From Betaproteobacteria bacterium (GTDB taxonomy: Bacteria > Pseudomonadota > Gammaproteobacteria > Burkholderiales > SG8-39): a DNA stretch of 6,592 nt. Position 1 is the stretch's first letter, and every line of letters begins with the position of its first letter. The DNA is taken from contig JAFARH010000389.1 of NCBI GenBank assembly GCA_019245555.1, positions 1 to 6,592 of the forward strand, given 5' to 3'. The notes beneath the pieces were generated by a model. That model made no database searches, was not told the origin of the DNA, and worked only from the letters and a program-made list of their open reading frames with translations. The position numbers and the translations under genes are program-made. Positions 1-6,515 of this stretch are shown in pieces.

Positions 1-546
1 CGGATCGAGCGAGGCGATCGGCTCGTCGGCGAGCACGATGCGCGCGCCCTGCACCAGCGTCCGCGCGATCGCCGCGCGCTGCTGCTGCCCGCCGGAGAGC
101 GTCGATGCACGCTGCGCCGCATGGTCGGCAATCCCGACGCGCTGCAACGCTTCCATGCCCGCATGGATCTCGGCGTGGGAAAACCAGCGGAACAGGCTCC
201 GCCGGAGCGGCATGCGGTGCAGCAGCCCCGCGAGCACATTCACGATGACCGGAAGACGTCCGACGAGGTTGAACTGCTGGAAGATGAGCCCGACGCCGGC
301 GCGGACCCTGCGAACCTCGCGCGACAAGCGGCCCGCACGCTGTACGAGTTTGCCCTGGACCAGGACTTCGCCGTCGTCGGCACACACCAGGCCCGATACG
401 TGGCGCAGCAGTGTTGACTTCCCGGAGCCCGAGGCGCCGATCAGCGCCACCATCTCGCCCGGCAGAATTTCCAGGTTCACGGTGTCGAGCGCCTTGCGTC
501 GACCGTAGCCCTTGCAGAGGGCTGTGACGCGGATCGCGGGCTGCAT
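1..546 (-). CDS. phnC: Phosphonate ABC transporter ATP-binding protein PhnC (3' end cut by window edge)
   Basis: This is the ATPase subunit that powers phosphonate import with the periplasmic binding protein PhnD and the membrane permease PhnE; it acts on the cytoplasmic face of the inner membrane. I translated it by hand because it has no stop inside the window: 182 residues are present, where E. coli PhnC has about 262. Visible ABC motifs are Walker A GASGSGKS (37-44), the Q-loop in [10 protein letters not shown] (89-98), signature LSGGQQQR (150-157) and Walker B IVLADEP (170-176), followed by IASLDP. The FQQFNLV and [10 protein letters not shown] strings, and an RSLFRWF segment (116-122) matching the E. 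coli SWF region, favour PhnC over a general importer ATPase. The ATG shares one base with the phnM stop (TGATG). The missing part is the H-loop and C-terminal end. Its place after phnM, rather than ahead of phnG, differs from E. coli; phnD and phnE may follow beyond the edge. Confidence 0.93.
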   Translation of the reverse strand, partial: MQPAIRVTALCKGYGRRKALDTVNLEILPGEMVALIGASGSGKSTLLRHVSGLVCADDGEVLVQGKLVQRAGRLSREVRRVRAGVGLIFQQFNLVGRLPVIVNVLAGLLHRMPLRRSLFRWFSHAEIHAGMEALQRVGIADHAAQRASTLSGGQQQRAAIARTLVQGARIVLADEPIASLDP

Positions 547-1682
547 CACACCACCCTTGCGCCCTCGCGCCACACGGCGCGCACGACGGGTTGATGGCCG
601 ACCAGCCGGACCTGCACTAGGTCGGCGCGAAGGCCCGGCGCGATCTCGCCGCGATCGTGCAGCTTGAGCGCGCGCGCCGGATTGCCGCTCACCGTGGCGA
701 TCGCCCGCGGAATGCTGAATCCGGCGTCGGGCACGAGCTTGAGCGCCGCCAGCATCAGGCTAGCCGGCACATAGTCGGACGAAAGCACGTCGAGCACGCC
801 GGCCTTGGCAAAATCCAGCGCCGAGGCGTTGCCCGAATGCGAGCCGCCGCGCACGACGTTCGGCGCACCCATCACGATGGCGAGCCCTTCCTTGCGCGCG
901 GCACGCGCCGCTTCCATGCGGGTCGGAAATTCTGAAATCGCAGCGCCTTCGCGCTTCGCTTCATCGACATGGGCCGGCAGCGTGTCGTCGTGCGTCGCGA
1001 GCGGCACCCCGCGCTCGGCAGCGAAGCCGACGAAATAGCGCCGGTGCGGGATGGCGTAGCGCTCCTGGTTCTCCTTCGCGCGGTCGAGCTGCTGCAGGAA
1101 GCTTTCCTGGCTCCAGCCCTTCTTGCCGCAGTAGTAGGTGCGCGCGTGCTCGAGGTTCTCCCACTGGCGCTGGCCCGGCGTGTGATCCATGACCGAGATC
1201 AGCCCGACGCGCGGGTGATCCTGGAACGGACCGAACAGCTCCATGAGATTCGGCGCCGGCAGCTCGCAGCGCACGTGCAGGCGGTGCTCGGCTCGCAAGT
1301 GTCCCGCTTCGCTCGCCTGATCGATGGTCGAGAGCACCTGGCTCATGTCCTGGTTACGCAGGCCGTCGAGCCCGATATCGCCGAGACCCAGCGCGTCGTA
1401 GACGGTAGTGATCCCGGCCGCCGCGATCTCCGCATCGTGGCCGAAGAGCGCCGGCAGCTCCGGCCAGCGCACCTTCGGGCGCGGCATCAGGTGGCGCTCG
1501 AAGTTGTCGGTGTGGAGCTCGATCAGTCCCGGGATGAGGAGATCGCCTTCCAGGTCGACGCCAGTAGCACGCGTCGGGCCGCTGGCGACGGTCTCGATCA
1601 GCCGGCCGTGCATCTGCAGCGAGCCGCGTACCACTTCGTTCGGCAGCACGATGTTGGCGTTGCGCAGCACGAGGCGCTTCAT
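546..1682 (-). CDS. phnM: RPnTP diphosphatase PhnM (alpha-D-ribose 1-methylphosphonate 5-triphosphate diphosphatase)
   Basis: In the E. coli pathway PhnM hydrolyses the 5-triphosphate made by PhnI-PhnGHL, releasing pyrophosphate and leaving ribose-1-phosphonate-5-phosphate, the substrate of PhnJ. The 378 residues equal the E. coli length. It belongs to the amidohydrolase superfamily: an N-terminal beta-rich segment (1-50), then the metal-site start [10 protein letters not shown] (51-60, His57 and Asp59), [13 protein letters not shown] (61-73), a MDHTPGQ motif (165-171, His167), THDD (230-233, His231), [14 protein letters not shown] (272-285) and SSDYVP (301-306, Asp303). I infer that His57, Asp59, His167, His231 and Asp303 belong to the metal centre from the family pattern. 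The C-terminus ([16 protein letters not shown], 343-358) is the usual amidohydrolase closing segment. The ATG overlaps the phnL stop as ATGA and has a GGAG ribosome binding site at 1691-1694. No key residue appears to be missing. Confidence 0.96.
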   Translation of the reverse strand: MKRLVLRNANIVLPNEVVRGSLQMHGRLIETVASGPTRATGVDLEGDLLIPGLIELHTDNFERHLMPRPKVRWPELPALFGHDAEIAAAGITTVYDALGLGDIGLDGLRNQDMSQVLSTIDQASEAGHLRAEHRLHVRCELPAPNLMELFGPFQDHPRVGLISVMDHTPGQRQWENLEHARTYYCGKKGWSQESFLQQLDRAKENQERYAIPHRRYFVGFAAERGVPLATHDDTLPAHVDEAKREGAAISEFPTRMEAARAARKEGLAIVMGAPNVVRGGSHSGNASALDFAKAGVLDVLSSDYVPASLMLAALKLVPDAGFSIPRAIATVSGNPARALKLHDRGEIAPGLRADLVQVRLVGHQPVVRAVWREGARVV

Positions 1683-2338
1683 GCCGCGAGCTCCGTCATG
1701 TCGACCGAGCGAGTGGCGACGGCATCGCGCACCTTGGGATCGTGGAACACGCCGACGATGGCCGCGCCGGCCGCGCGGGCTTCGTTGATAAGCGCCGTGA
1801 CGGTGATGCGGTTTTCCGCATCGAGCGATGCAGTGGGCTCGTCGAGCAGCAACACCGGCTTCGTCCGCACGAAGCTGCGCGCGATGTTGATGCGTTGCTG
1901 CTCGCCGCCCGAGAATGTCGCGGGCGGCACGCTCCACAGCCGCATCGGCACCCGCAGCCGCAGCAGCAGTTGCTCGACCTCGTGGCGTGCCGCGCGCGGA
2001 TCGTCGAGCGGCTCCGCCACGACCTCGATGGCCGGCACCCGCGGAATCGCGCGCAGGAACTGGCTCACGTAGCCGATCGTCTCGCGGCGCAGGCGCAGCA
2101 GCTGCTGATCGCTCGCTTCGGTCACCTCGGTATCGGCAACGCGCACCGAGCCGGTCGTGGCGCCGTAGTTTCCGTAGATGCACTTCAACAGCGTGCTCTT
2201 GCCTGCGCCGGAGGGCCCTTCCAGCGCGACGCACTCGCCCGGCGCCACGTCGAGCGACACGCCTTCGAGCACCGGCAACTCGACGCCACCCTGGTTGTGC
2301 AGCACGAAGGTTTTCTTCAGCTCGCGGATCGCGATCAT
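1679..2338 (-). CDS. phnL: C-P lyase ABC-type ATPase PhnL
   Basis: PhnL is a soluble ABC-type ATPase. In E. coli it is needed with PhnG, PhnH and PhnI for the first step, attaching the phosphonate to ribose with loss of adenine, and it docks through PhnK on the PhnGHIJ core. The 219-residue protein has all ABC motifs: Walker A GPSGAGKS (41-48), Q-loop Gln93 in YVSQFLRAIPR, signature FSGGEQQR (142-149), Walker B VLLLDEP (162-168), D-loop ASLD (170-173) and H-loop His199 in VFHD. The YGNY stretch after Walker A (55-58), SQFLR and INIARSF are typical of PhnL and separate it from the neighbouring PhnK. The start is the ATG that forms ATGA with the phnK stop; a much longer open frame runs upstream inside phnK, but it has no family similarity. 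No clear Shine-Dalgarno sequence precedes it, so it probably depends on translational coupling to phnK. Confidence 0.95.
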   Translation of the reverse strand: MIAIRELKKTFVLHNQGGVELPVLEGVSLDVAPGECVALEGPSGAGKSTLLKCIYGNYGATTGSVRVADTEVTEASDQQLLRLRRETIGYVSQFLRAIPRVPAIEVVAEPLDDPRAARHEVEQLLLRLRVPMRLWSVPPATFSGGEQQRINIARSFVRTKPVLLLDEPTASLDAENRITVTALINEARAAGAAIVGVFHDPKVRDAVATRSVDMTELAA

Positions 2339-3099
2339 GGCTGCAGCACCGATGAGACGAGAAGCTGGGTATACGGATGTTGTGGATCGTCCAGCAGCCG
2401 ATCGGTCAGGCCCTGCTCGACGACGCGTCCGCCCTTCATTACCAGCATGCGATCCGCAAGCAGGCGCGCCACGGCGAGATCGTGCGTGACGATGACGGCA
2501 GCCAAGTCGAGCTCCCTTGTCAGCGAGCGCACGAGATCGAGAAGCCGTGCCTGGACGGAGACGTCGAGGCCGGAAGTCGGCTCGTCCATGAAGACGAGGC
2601 GCGGCTGCGTCACCAGGTTGCGCGCGATCTGCAGCCGCTGGCGCATGCCGCCCGAGAAGCTCTCCGGAGTCTCGTCGATGCGCTGCACGTCCATCTCGAC
2701 GCGCGCCAACCATTCGGCGGCCGTGCCGCGCAGGCGGCCGTAGTGCCGCTCGCCCAGGGCCATCAGGCGCTCGCCGACGTTCGCGCCGGCGGAGACCTCC
2801 ATGCGCAGGCCGAGTTCCGGGCTCTGGTGCACATAGCCCCAGTCGGTGCGGGCGAGCAGGCGCCGCTCGGCTTCGCTGAGTGAAAAGAGATCCTTCGCGC
2901 CTTCGTGGCGCGTGGTGAATTCGACAGTGCCGGAGTCAGGCTTCAGCCGACCCGAGATGCAGTTAAGGAGCGTCGTCTTGCCCGAGCCAGACTCACCCAC
3001 CACCGCGAGGACTTCGCCCGGATAGAGCTCGAAAGATATGTCCTCCACCGCGACGCGGGCGCCGTACCGCTTGGTCAAGCGTGAGGCACGCAAGATCAC
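2335..3099 (-). CDS. phnK: C-P lyase ABC-type ATPase PhnK
   Basis: PhnK is the ABC-type ATPase that binds the PhnGHIJ core through PhnJ and is required for phosphonate breakdown in E. coli; it is not a transporter subunit although it resembles dipeptide/nickel importer ATPases. The protein has 254 residues, close to the E. coli length. Motifs: Walker A GESGSGKT (35-42), Q-loop Gln92 in YVHQSPELGLRM, signature FSGGMRQR (148-155), Walker B LVFMDEP (168-174), D-loop SGLD (176-179), H-loop His206 in VTHDLAVAR. WGYVHQ and MDVQRIDETPESFSGGM are characteristic of PhnK. The C-terminal HPYTQLL (241-247) is shared with oligopeptide-type ATPases. It begins at a GTG that forms GTGA with the stop of the upstream acetyltransferase; only a weak GGG-type ribosome binding site is seen, so coupled translation is likely. 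In E. coli phnK directly follows phnJ; here one gene intervenes. Confidence 0.95.
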   Translation of the reverse strand: MILRASRLTKRYGARVAVEDISFELYPGEVLAVVGESGSGKTTLLNCISGRLKPDSGTVEFTTRHEGAKDLFSLSEAERRLLARTDWGYVHQSPELGLRMEVSAGANVGERLMALGERHYGRLRGTAAEWLARVEMDVQRIDETPESFSGGMRQRLQIARNLVTQPRLVFMDEPTSGLDVSVQARLLDLVRSLTRELDLAAVIVTHDLAVARLLADRMLVMKGGRVVEQGLTDRLLDDPQHPYTQLLVSSVLQP

Positions 3100-3557
3100 G
3101 GCATTACCCGGAAGCTGAAGCCGTGGATCTCGAAATCGAGCTGCTCGTAGAAGGTGTGCGCGTCTTCCCGCTTCAGGTTGGAGGAGAGCGCCAGCTTGTA
3201 GCAGCCGCGCCGCCGGCAGTACGCGCGCGCATGGGCCACCATCTCGCGGCCGATCCCGCGCCGTTGCAAGTCGGGATGCACTGCGACGCTTTCCATCACC
3301 GCCGAGCGCGCACCGGCGTGGTTCAAGCCCTGCACGACGATGAGCGAGTATGTGCCGACGATGCGACCGGCCAGCTCCGCGACGTAGAGGCGAAAATCAG
3401 GATAAGCGCGCATGCGGTCGAAGACAACCTCGGCTTCCTCGCGCGAAAGCGTGCGTGCATCACCGAGCGCGAGTGCGTAGAGCTCGAGCACCGCAGGCAG
3501 ATCTTCGGCAGTCGCTTCCCGTAGCACGCAGGCGAGCAGACGGTCGGGTGCATTCAT
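3096..3557 (-). CDS. GNAT acetyltransferase, PhnO-like (possible aminoalkylphosphonate N-acetyltransferase)
   Basis: This is a 153-residue single-domain GNAT N-acetyltransferase. The acetyl-CoA pyrophosphate-binding loop is QRRGIG (98-103) after the strand MESVAVHP (88-95). The C-terminal motif is LSSNLKREDAHTFYEQLDF (124-142), which closely resembles the corresponding end of E. coli PhnO (LSTNVKRHDAHRFY), including the final FSF/FRF strand. PhnO is known to N-acetylate aminoalkylphosphonates such as aminomethylphosphonate, making them acceptable to the C-P lyase pathway. The same role is inferred here from this similarity and from co-translation with phnJ and phnK. Many unrelated GNATs share an AHxFY end, so the substrate is uncertain and I leave the symbol blank. 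The ATG at 3555-3557 overlaps the phnJ stop as ATGA and has a near-ideal Shine-Dalgarno sequence. The open frame extends far upstream inside phnJ, but that part shows no protein similarity. Its position between phnJ and phnK is unlike E. coli, where phnO follows phnN. Confidence 0.85.
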   Translation of the reverse strand: MNAPDRLLACVLREATAEDLPAVLELYALALGDARTLSREEAEVVFDRMRAYPDFRLYVAELAGRIVGTYSLIVVQGLNHAGARSAVMESVAVHPDLQRRGIGREMVAHARAYCRRRGCYKLALSSNLKREDAHTFYEQLDFEIHGFSFRVMP

Positions 3558-4402
3558 GCAGCCTCCTCTTTGCCGGACTGGCGTGAGCCGCAGTAATCGG
3601 TGTCGGAGCAGACGAACATGCGTCCGCCGCGGTCGTCGGTGACGATCTCGTCGAGGAAGCTCGAGCGCGAGCCGCAGAGCGCGCAGGCCGCTGTCCAGCG
3701 CTGCACCTCGAACGGATGGTCGTCGAATGCAAGGCTCTCGACCTTCGTATAGGGCGGCACCGCGTAGATGCGTTTCTCGCGCCCGGCGCCGAAGAGCTGC
3801 AGCGCCGGGTTCATGCTCATCTTCGGGTTGTCGAACTTCGGGATCGGCGACGGCGCCATCAGGTAGCGGCCGTTGACCATCACCGGATAGTCGTACGTGG
3901 CCGCCACGTGCCCGTAGCGCGCGATGTCCTCGTAGAGCTTGACGTGCATCAGGCCGTACTCGGCGAGCGCGTGCATGCGTCGCGTCTCCAGCTCGCGCGG
4001 CTCGAGGCGCTGCAGCGGCTCGGGCACCGGCACCTGGTAGATGATGGTCTGGCGCTCGGTGAGCGGCGTCTCCGGTATCCGGTGGCGCGTCTGGATCAGC
4101 GTCGCGTCCGCGGTACGCTGCGTGGTCGTGACGCCGGTGGTGCGCTGGAAGAAGCGCCGGATATTGACCGCGTTGACGGTATCGTCCGCGCCCTGGTCGA
4201 TCACCTTCAGCACATCGTTCGGCCCGATGACCGAGGCCGTCACCTGGATGCCGCCGGTTCCCCAACCGTATGGAAGCGGCATCTCGCGCGATCCGAACGG
4301 CACCTGGTATCCGGGAATCGCCACAGCCTTGAGGATGGCGCGGCGGATCATCCGTTTAGTGCGTTCGTCGAGATACCCGAAGTTGTAGTTAACGTCGCGC
4401 AC
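3554..4402 (-). CDS. phnJ: Alpha-D-ribose 1-methylphosphonate 5-phosphate C-P lyase PhnJ (radical SAM)
   Basis: PhnJ is the catalytic core of the pathway: a radical S-adenosylmethionine enzyme that cleaves the C-P bond of ribose-1-phosphonate-5-phosphate, giving a 1,2-cyclic phosphate and a hydrocarbon (methane from methylphosphonate). The 282 residues match E. coli PhnJ almost end to end with a one-residue offset. Cysteines Cys240, Cys243, Cys265 and Cys271 (CALC ... CSDTDYC) correspond to E. coli 241, 244, 266 and 272, which include the non-canonical iron-sulfur ligands and the thiyl-radical cysteine. Gly31 in IPGYQVPFG corresponds to the glycyl-radical Gly32. LIQTRHRIPETPLTE (102-116) and PSPIPKFDNPKM (184-195) are strongly conserved. 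All catalytic residues I can place are present, so the enzyme should be active. It starts at GTG, 14 bases inside the end of phnI, with AGGAAG upstream; the N-terminal YNFGYLDERTKRMIRR fits the family start. Confidence 0.98.
   Translation of the reverse strand: MRDVNYNFGYLDERTKRMIRRAILKAVAIPGYQVPFGSREMPLPYGWGTGGIQVTASVIGPNDVLKVIDQGADDTVNAVNIRRFFQRTTGVTTTQRTADATLIQTRHRIPETPLTERQTIIYQVPVPEPLQRLEPRELETRRMHALAEYGLMHVKLYEDIARYGHVAATYDYPVMVNGRYLMAPSPIPKFDNPKMSMNPALQLFGAGREKRIYAVPPYTKVESLAFDDHPFEVQRWTAACALCGSRSSFLDEIVTDDRGGRMFVCSDTDYCGSRQSGKEEAA
3562..3567 (-). promoter_or_regulatory. Strong ribosome binding site for the PhnO-like acetyltransferase
   Basis: The minus strand reads AGGAGG here (inside GAGGAGG), four bases before the ATG at 3557, within the last codons of phnJ. 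It fixes the acetyltransferase start and is the best Shine-Dalgarno match of all the operon's internal starts, which suggests that this gene can be translated well on its own, not only by coupling. Confidence 0.7.
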
Positions 4403-5453
4403 GCATCTTCCTGACGAGTTCGAGCTCGGACTGAAAGTCGACGTAGTGCGGCAGCTTCAGGTGCTGCACGAATCCCGATGCCTCCAGGCTGTCGGAGTGT
4501 GAGAGCACGAATTCCTGCTTCTGTGCTGGCGCCTCGGCGCTCTCGCCGAGTTCTCCGGCACGCAGCGCGCGATCGACTAGCGCCATGGCCATCGCCTTTC
4601 GCTCGCAATGGCCGAAGGCGAGACCGTAGCCGCGCGTGAATTTCGGCGGCTCGATGGCGGAACCGGCGAACTGGTTCACCATCTGGCACTCAGTGAGCGC
4701 GATCTCGCCGATCGGCACGGCGAAGCCGAGCTCTTCCGGGACGATCTCCACCTCGAGGACGCCGAAGCGGATCTCGCCCGCGAAGGGATGCGTATGCGAG
4801 TAGCCGCGCTGCGTCGAGTACCCCATGGCGAGAAGAAAGCCTTCGTCGCCGCGCGCGAGGTTTTGCAGCCGCACCGGGCGCGCGGCTGGAAAACGCAGCG
4901 GCTCGCGGGTGAGATCCGTGGGATCGGGATCGCCGGCCGCGGGCTCCTGCGGCTCGATCAGCCCCTCCTGCTCGATGAGCGACAGCACGCCGGGAACCGG
5001 CTCGGCCTTGCCGTCGCCGCTCTCCGCAGCTACGGCGCTCGAAGCCGGCTCGCTCAGCGAAAAGTCGAGCAAGCGCTGGGTGTAGTCGTAGGTAGGACCG
5101 AGGATCTGGCCGCCGGGCAGGTCCTTGAAGGTCGCCGAGACGCGCCGCCACAGGCGCATGCGAGACGTGTCCAGCGGCTCCGTATAGCCGAAGCGCGGCA
5201 GCGTGGCGCGGAAGGCGCGCAGCAGGAACACGGCTTCCGCGATATCGCCCGCCGCCTGCTTGAGCGCGAGCGCCGCAAGGTCGGCGTCATAGACAGAGCC
5301 CTCGGTCATCACGCGATCGACGGCGAGCCGCATCTGCTGCTTGATCTGGTCGAGCGTGAGCTCCGCGTGCGCGGGATCGCCGCGCCGCGCCTCGGCGATG
5401 AGCTCGTACGAGTTCTGGATGGCCCGCTCGCCGCCTTTCACTGCGACGTACAT
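4389..5453 (-). CDS. phnI: C-P lyase core subunit PhnI (nucleosidase / ribosyl-phosphonate synthase component)
   Basis: PhnI is the catalytic subunit that, with PhnG, PhnH and PhnL, displaces adenine from ATP with a phosphonate to form ribose-1-phosphonate-5-triphosphate; alone, the E. coli protein acts as a purine-nucleotide nucleosidase. The 354 residues equal the E. coli length. Conserved segments are MYVAVKGGE (1-9), LAVDRVMTEG (43-52), LGPTYDYTQRLLDF (118-131), RGDEGFLLAMGYSTQRGY (201-218), HPFAGEIR (222-229), VPEELGFAV (238-246), FTRGYGLAFG (272-281), ERKAMAMALVDRAL (284-297) and HLKLPHYVDFQ (331-341). His331 and His336 match the E. coli His328/His333 pair near the active site. The least conserved part is an acidic, Ala/Pro-rich linker around 134-185. 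The ATG directly abuts the phnH stop (TGAATG) with a GAGG ribosome binding site five bases upstream. Its end overlaps phnJ by 14 bases. Confidence 0.97.
   Translation of the reverse strand: MYVAVKGGERAIQNSYELIAEARRGDPAHAELTLDQIKQQMRLAVDRVMTEGSVYDADLAALALKQAAGDIAEAVFLLRAFRATLPRFGYTEPLDTSRMRLWRRVSATFKDLPGGQILGPTYDYTQRLLDFSLSEPASSAVAAESGDGKAEPVPGVLSLIEQEGLIEPQEPAAGDPDPTDLTREPLRFPAARPVRLQNLARGDEGFLLAMGYSTQRGYSHTHPFAGEIRFGVLEVEIVPEELGFAVPIGEIALTECQMVNQFAGSAIEPPKFTRGYGLAFGHCERKAMAMALVDRALRAGELGESAEAPAQKQEFVLSHSDSLEASGFVQHLKLPHYVDFQSELELVRKMRARR
4407..4412 (-). promoter_or_regulatory. Ribosome binding site supporting the GTG start of phnJ
   Basis: The minus strand reads AGGAAG, ending four bases before the GTG at 4402 (AGGA itself is six bases away). 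It supports this GTG as the phnJ start, as there is no nearby in-frame ATG before Met18 and the residues from YNF onward are conserved. An ATG close by is out of frame and encodes the last methionine of PhnI. Confidence 0.55.
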
Positions 5454-6038
5454 TCAGACCTCGATCCGCGTGGTGCGGGGCAGCCCGCACAGGAGCGGGC
5501 CGCAGGCGAAGAAAACGTCGATGCCCCGCGGAAAGAGCGCGCGGTTGCGGCCCCAGTAGAGAAAGAACGCCTCGTGCAGTCCGCCGATCGCGACTCGCAC
5601 CGAGCCGCGGATCCCGGGCCCGGAGAGGCGCAGGCCGGATCCCGCCTCGAGCGTCGGCACCTGGACGATGACCGTGGCCGAACGGTCTGGATATTCGTCG
5701 CTGCCGCAGCGGAAGAGATCGAGGCTCGGCAGCTCCGCGCTGTCGAGCAGCGCGAAGTCGGCCTCGGCTTCCTGCGAGACGAGCCGGCAGCCGGTGTGGA
5801 AGCGCAAGTAACCGCCGACCGGCGCGAGGAGCGGCGAGAGCCAAAGCGTCGTGTCCTGATCGAGCAGCGCGAGCGCCAGCGCGCATGCGGATTCCGCCAC
5901 ATTCCTGGGCACCTCGGCAGGGCCGCCGGCGGTTACCACGCGCCCGGGGCGCGACAGCGCTTCGAGTGCGCCGCGAAACGTGCGCTGGCTATCGAGAACA
6001 GGAGAAGAGAAGCCGGCGCCGAGGCGCGCGAGGTTCAT
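5454..6038 (-). CDS. phnH: C-P lyase core subunit PhnH
   Basis: PhnH is a structural subunit of the PhnGHIJ C-P lyase core and is required for the first step; in E. coli it has a PLP-transferase-like fold without a known cofactor. The protein has 194 residues, equal to E. coli PhnH. Family features visible: SQRTFRGALEALSRPGRVV (17-35), ALLDQDTTLWLSP (57-69), GCRLVSQEAEADFALLDS (83-100), GSDEYPDRSATVIVQVP (112-128), LRLSGPGIRG (136-145) and the C-terminal NRALFPRGIDVFF (165-177). The start is the ATG forming ATGA with the phnG stop, with GAGG seven bases upstream. The open frame continues upstream antiparallel to nothing and inside phnG, but that extension has no family similarity and a low-complexity Arg/Ala composition. 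No broken or missing part is seen. Confidence 0.96.
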   Translation of the reverse strand: MNLARLGAGFSSPVLDSQRTFRGALEALSRPGRVVTAGGPAEVPRNVAESACALALALLDQDTTLWLSPLLAPVGGYLRFHTGCRLVSQEAEADFALLDSAELPSLDLFRCGSDEYPDRSATVIVQVPTLEAGSGLRLSGPGIRGSVRVAIGGLHEAFFLYWGRNRALFPRGIDVFFACGPLLCGLPRTTRIEV

Positions 6039-6490
6039 GCGCCCGCCTCGCGAGCCAGCGTGAAGAAGTCGACGCGGGTCGCCTGAGCTTTGCGCTGCAT
6101 GCGCGCGGCTTCTGCCTCCAGCCGCACGCGCAGCGGCTCGAGCAGCTCGCGCTCGATGCGCTCGCCCATGCCGGGCATCTGGGCGGAGGCATCCACCAGC
6201 GCGGCGAGTTCGGCCTTGCGATGCGAACGGCCGGCGACGTAAGCCACGCCGATCACGCCGTCGTTCAGGCGCAGCGCGCAACGCGTCACGGTCATTTCCC
6301 CGAGGTTGAACTTGGCGCCGGTGCCGCCGGCGCGTGCGCGCACCATGACGAGCCCGCTCTCCGGAGGGCGCAGCCATGTGAACGGGGCTTGCGCCTGACG
6401 CGCCGCCCAGGCTTCCAGCATGGCGAGCGGCGCGCGCGCCAGAAGGCCCAATCGCTGCCGGCGTCCGGCGCTGTCATCGTCTTGCAACAC
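6035..6490 (-). CDS. phnG: C-P lyase core subunit PhnG
   Basis: PhnG is a subunit of the PhnGHIJ core and is needed with PhnH, PhnI and PhnL for ribosyl-phosphonate formation. From the chosen start it has 151 residues (E. coli PhnG about 150). Conserved parts are RQRLGLLARAP (11-21), GLVMVRARAGGTGAKFNLGE (46-65), TVTRCALRL (67-75), GRSHRKAELAALVDA (87-101) and the C-terminal TRVDFFTLARE (138-148). An in-frame TGA at 6497-6499 limits the start to TTG (6496), GTG (6490) or TTG (6487). I chose GTG because GTG is commoner than TTG and the length fits the family; no clear Shine-Dalgarno sequence helps. It is the first gene of the operon. A probable PhoB box lies about 25 bases upstream, so phosphate-starvation control is likely. 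No phnF-type regulator precedes it. Confidence 0.94.
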   Translation of the reverse strand: MLQDDDSAGRRQRLGLLARAPLAMLEAWAARQAQAPFTWLRPPESGLVMVRARAGGTGAKFNLGEMTVTRCALRLNDGVIGVAYVAGRSHRKAELAALVDASAQMPGMGERIERELLEPLRVRLEAEAARMQRKAQATRVDFFTLAREAGA

Positions 6491-6499
6491 GCACAATCA

Positions 6500-6505
6500 A
6501 CGCTA
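6500..6505 (-). promoter_or_regulatory. Possible -10 element of the phnG promoter
   Basis: The minus strand reads TAGCGT, matching three of six bases of TATAAT at the three most important positions (T, A and final T). It lies exactly 10 bases downstream of the proposed PhoB box, the spacing seen in E. coli phoA. Transcription would then begin near 6493, giving a very short or absent leader before the phnG GTG. The match alone is weak; the spacing is the main argument. Confidence 0.35.
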
Positions 6506-6515
6506 CGGGCAGCGC

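Noticed and set aside
134..185. Possible insertion or degraded linker in PhnI (residue positions, roughly bases 4899-5054)
   Set aside because: E. coli PhnI also has a poorly conserved linker here and the total length is the same (354 residues), so this is normal family variation.
38..508. 156-codon plus-strand open frame opposite phnC
   Set aside because: The minus strand here encodes a clear PhnC with all expected ABC motifs; the plus-strand product is Arg/Ser/Thr-rich and unlike any family I know.
1683..2234. Upstream extension of the phnM frame, giving a 562-codon open frame
   Set aside because: The added N-terminal part is Arg/Ala-rich and lies inside phnL. The ATG at 1682 gives exactly the usual 378-residue PhnM and has a GGAG site and an ATGA overlap.
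969..2743. Long plus-strand open frames (969-2072 and 1742-2743) opposite phnM, phnL and phnK
   Set aside because: They are shadows of the high-GC minus-strand genes, with low-complexity Arg/Ala/His-rich translations and no motifs.
3558..4265. Upstream extension of the acetyltransferase frame, giving a 389-codon open frame
   Set aside because: The added part overlaps phnJ in another frame and has no similarity; the GNAT domain starts just after the ATG at 3557, which has an excellent ribosome binding site.
4608..6086. 492-codon open frame on the plus strand opposite phnG, phnH and phnI
   Set aside because: It is antisense to three well-matched Phn proteins. Its translation is rich in Arg, Ala, Glu and Gly without recognisable domains, as expected for the complement of GC-rich coding sequence.
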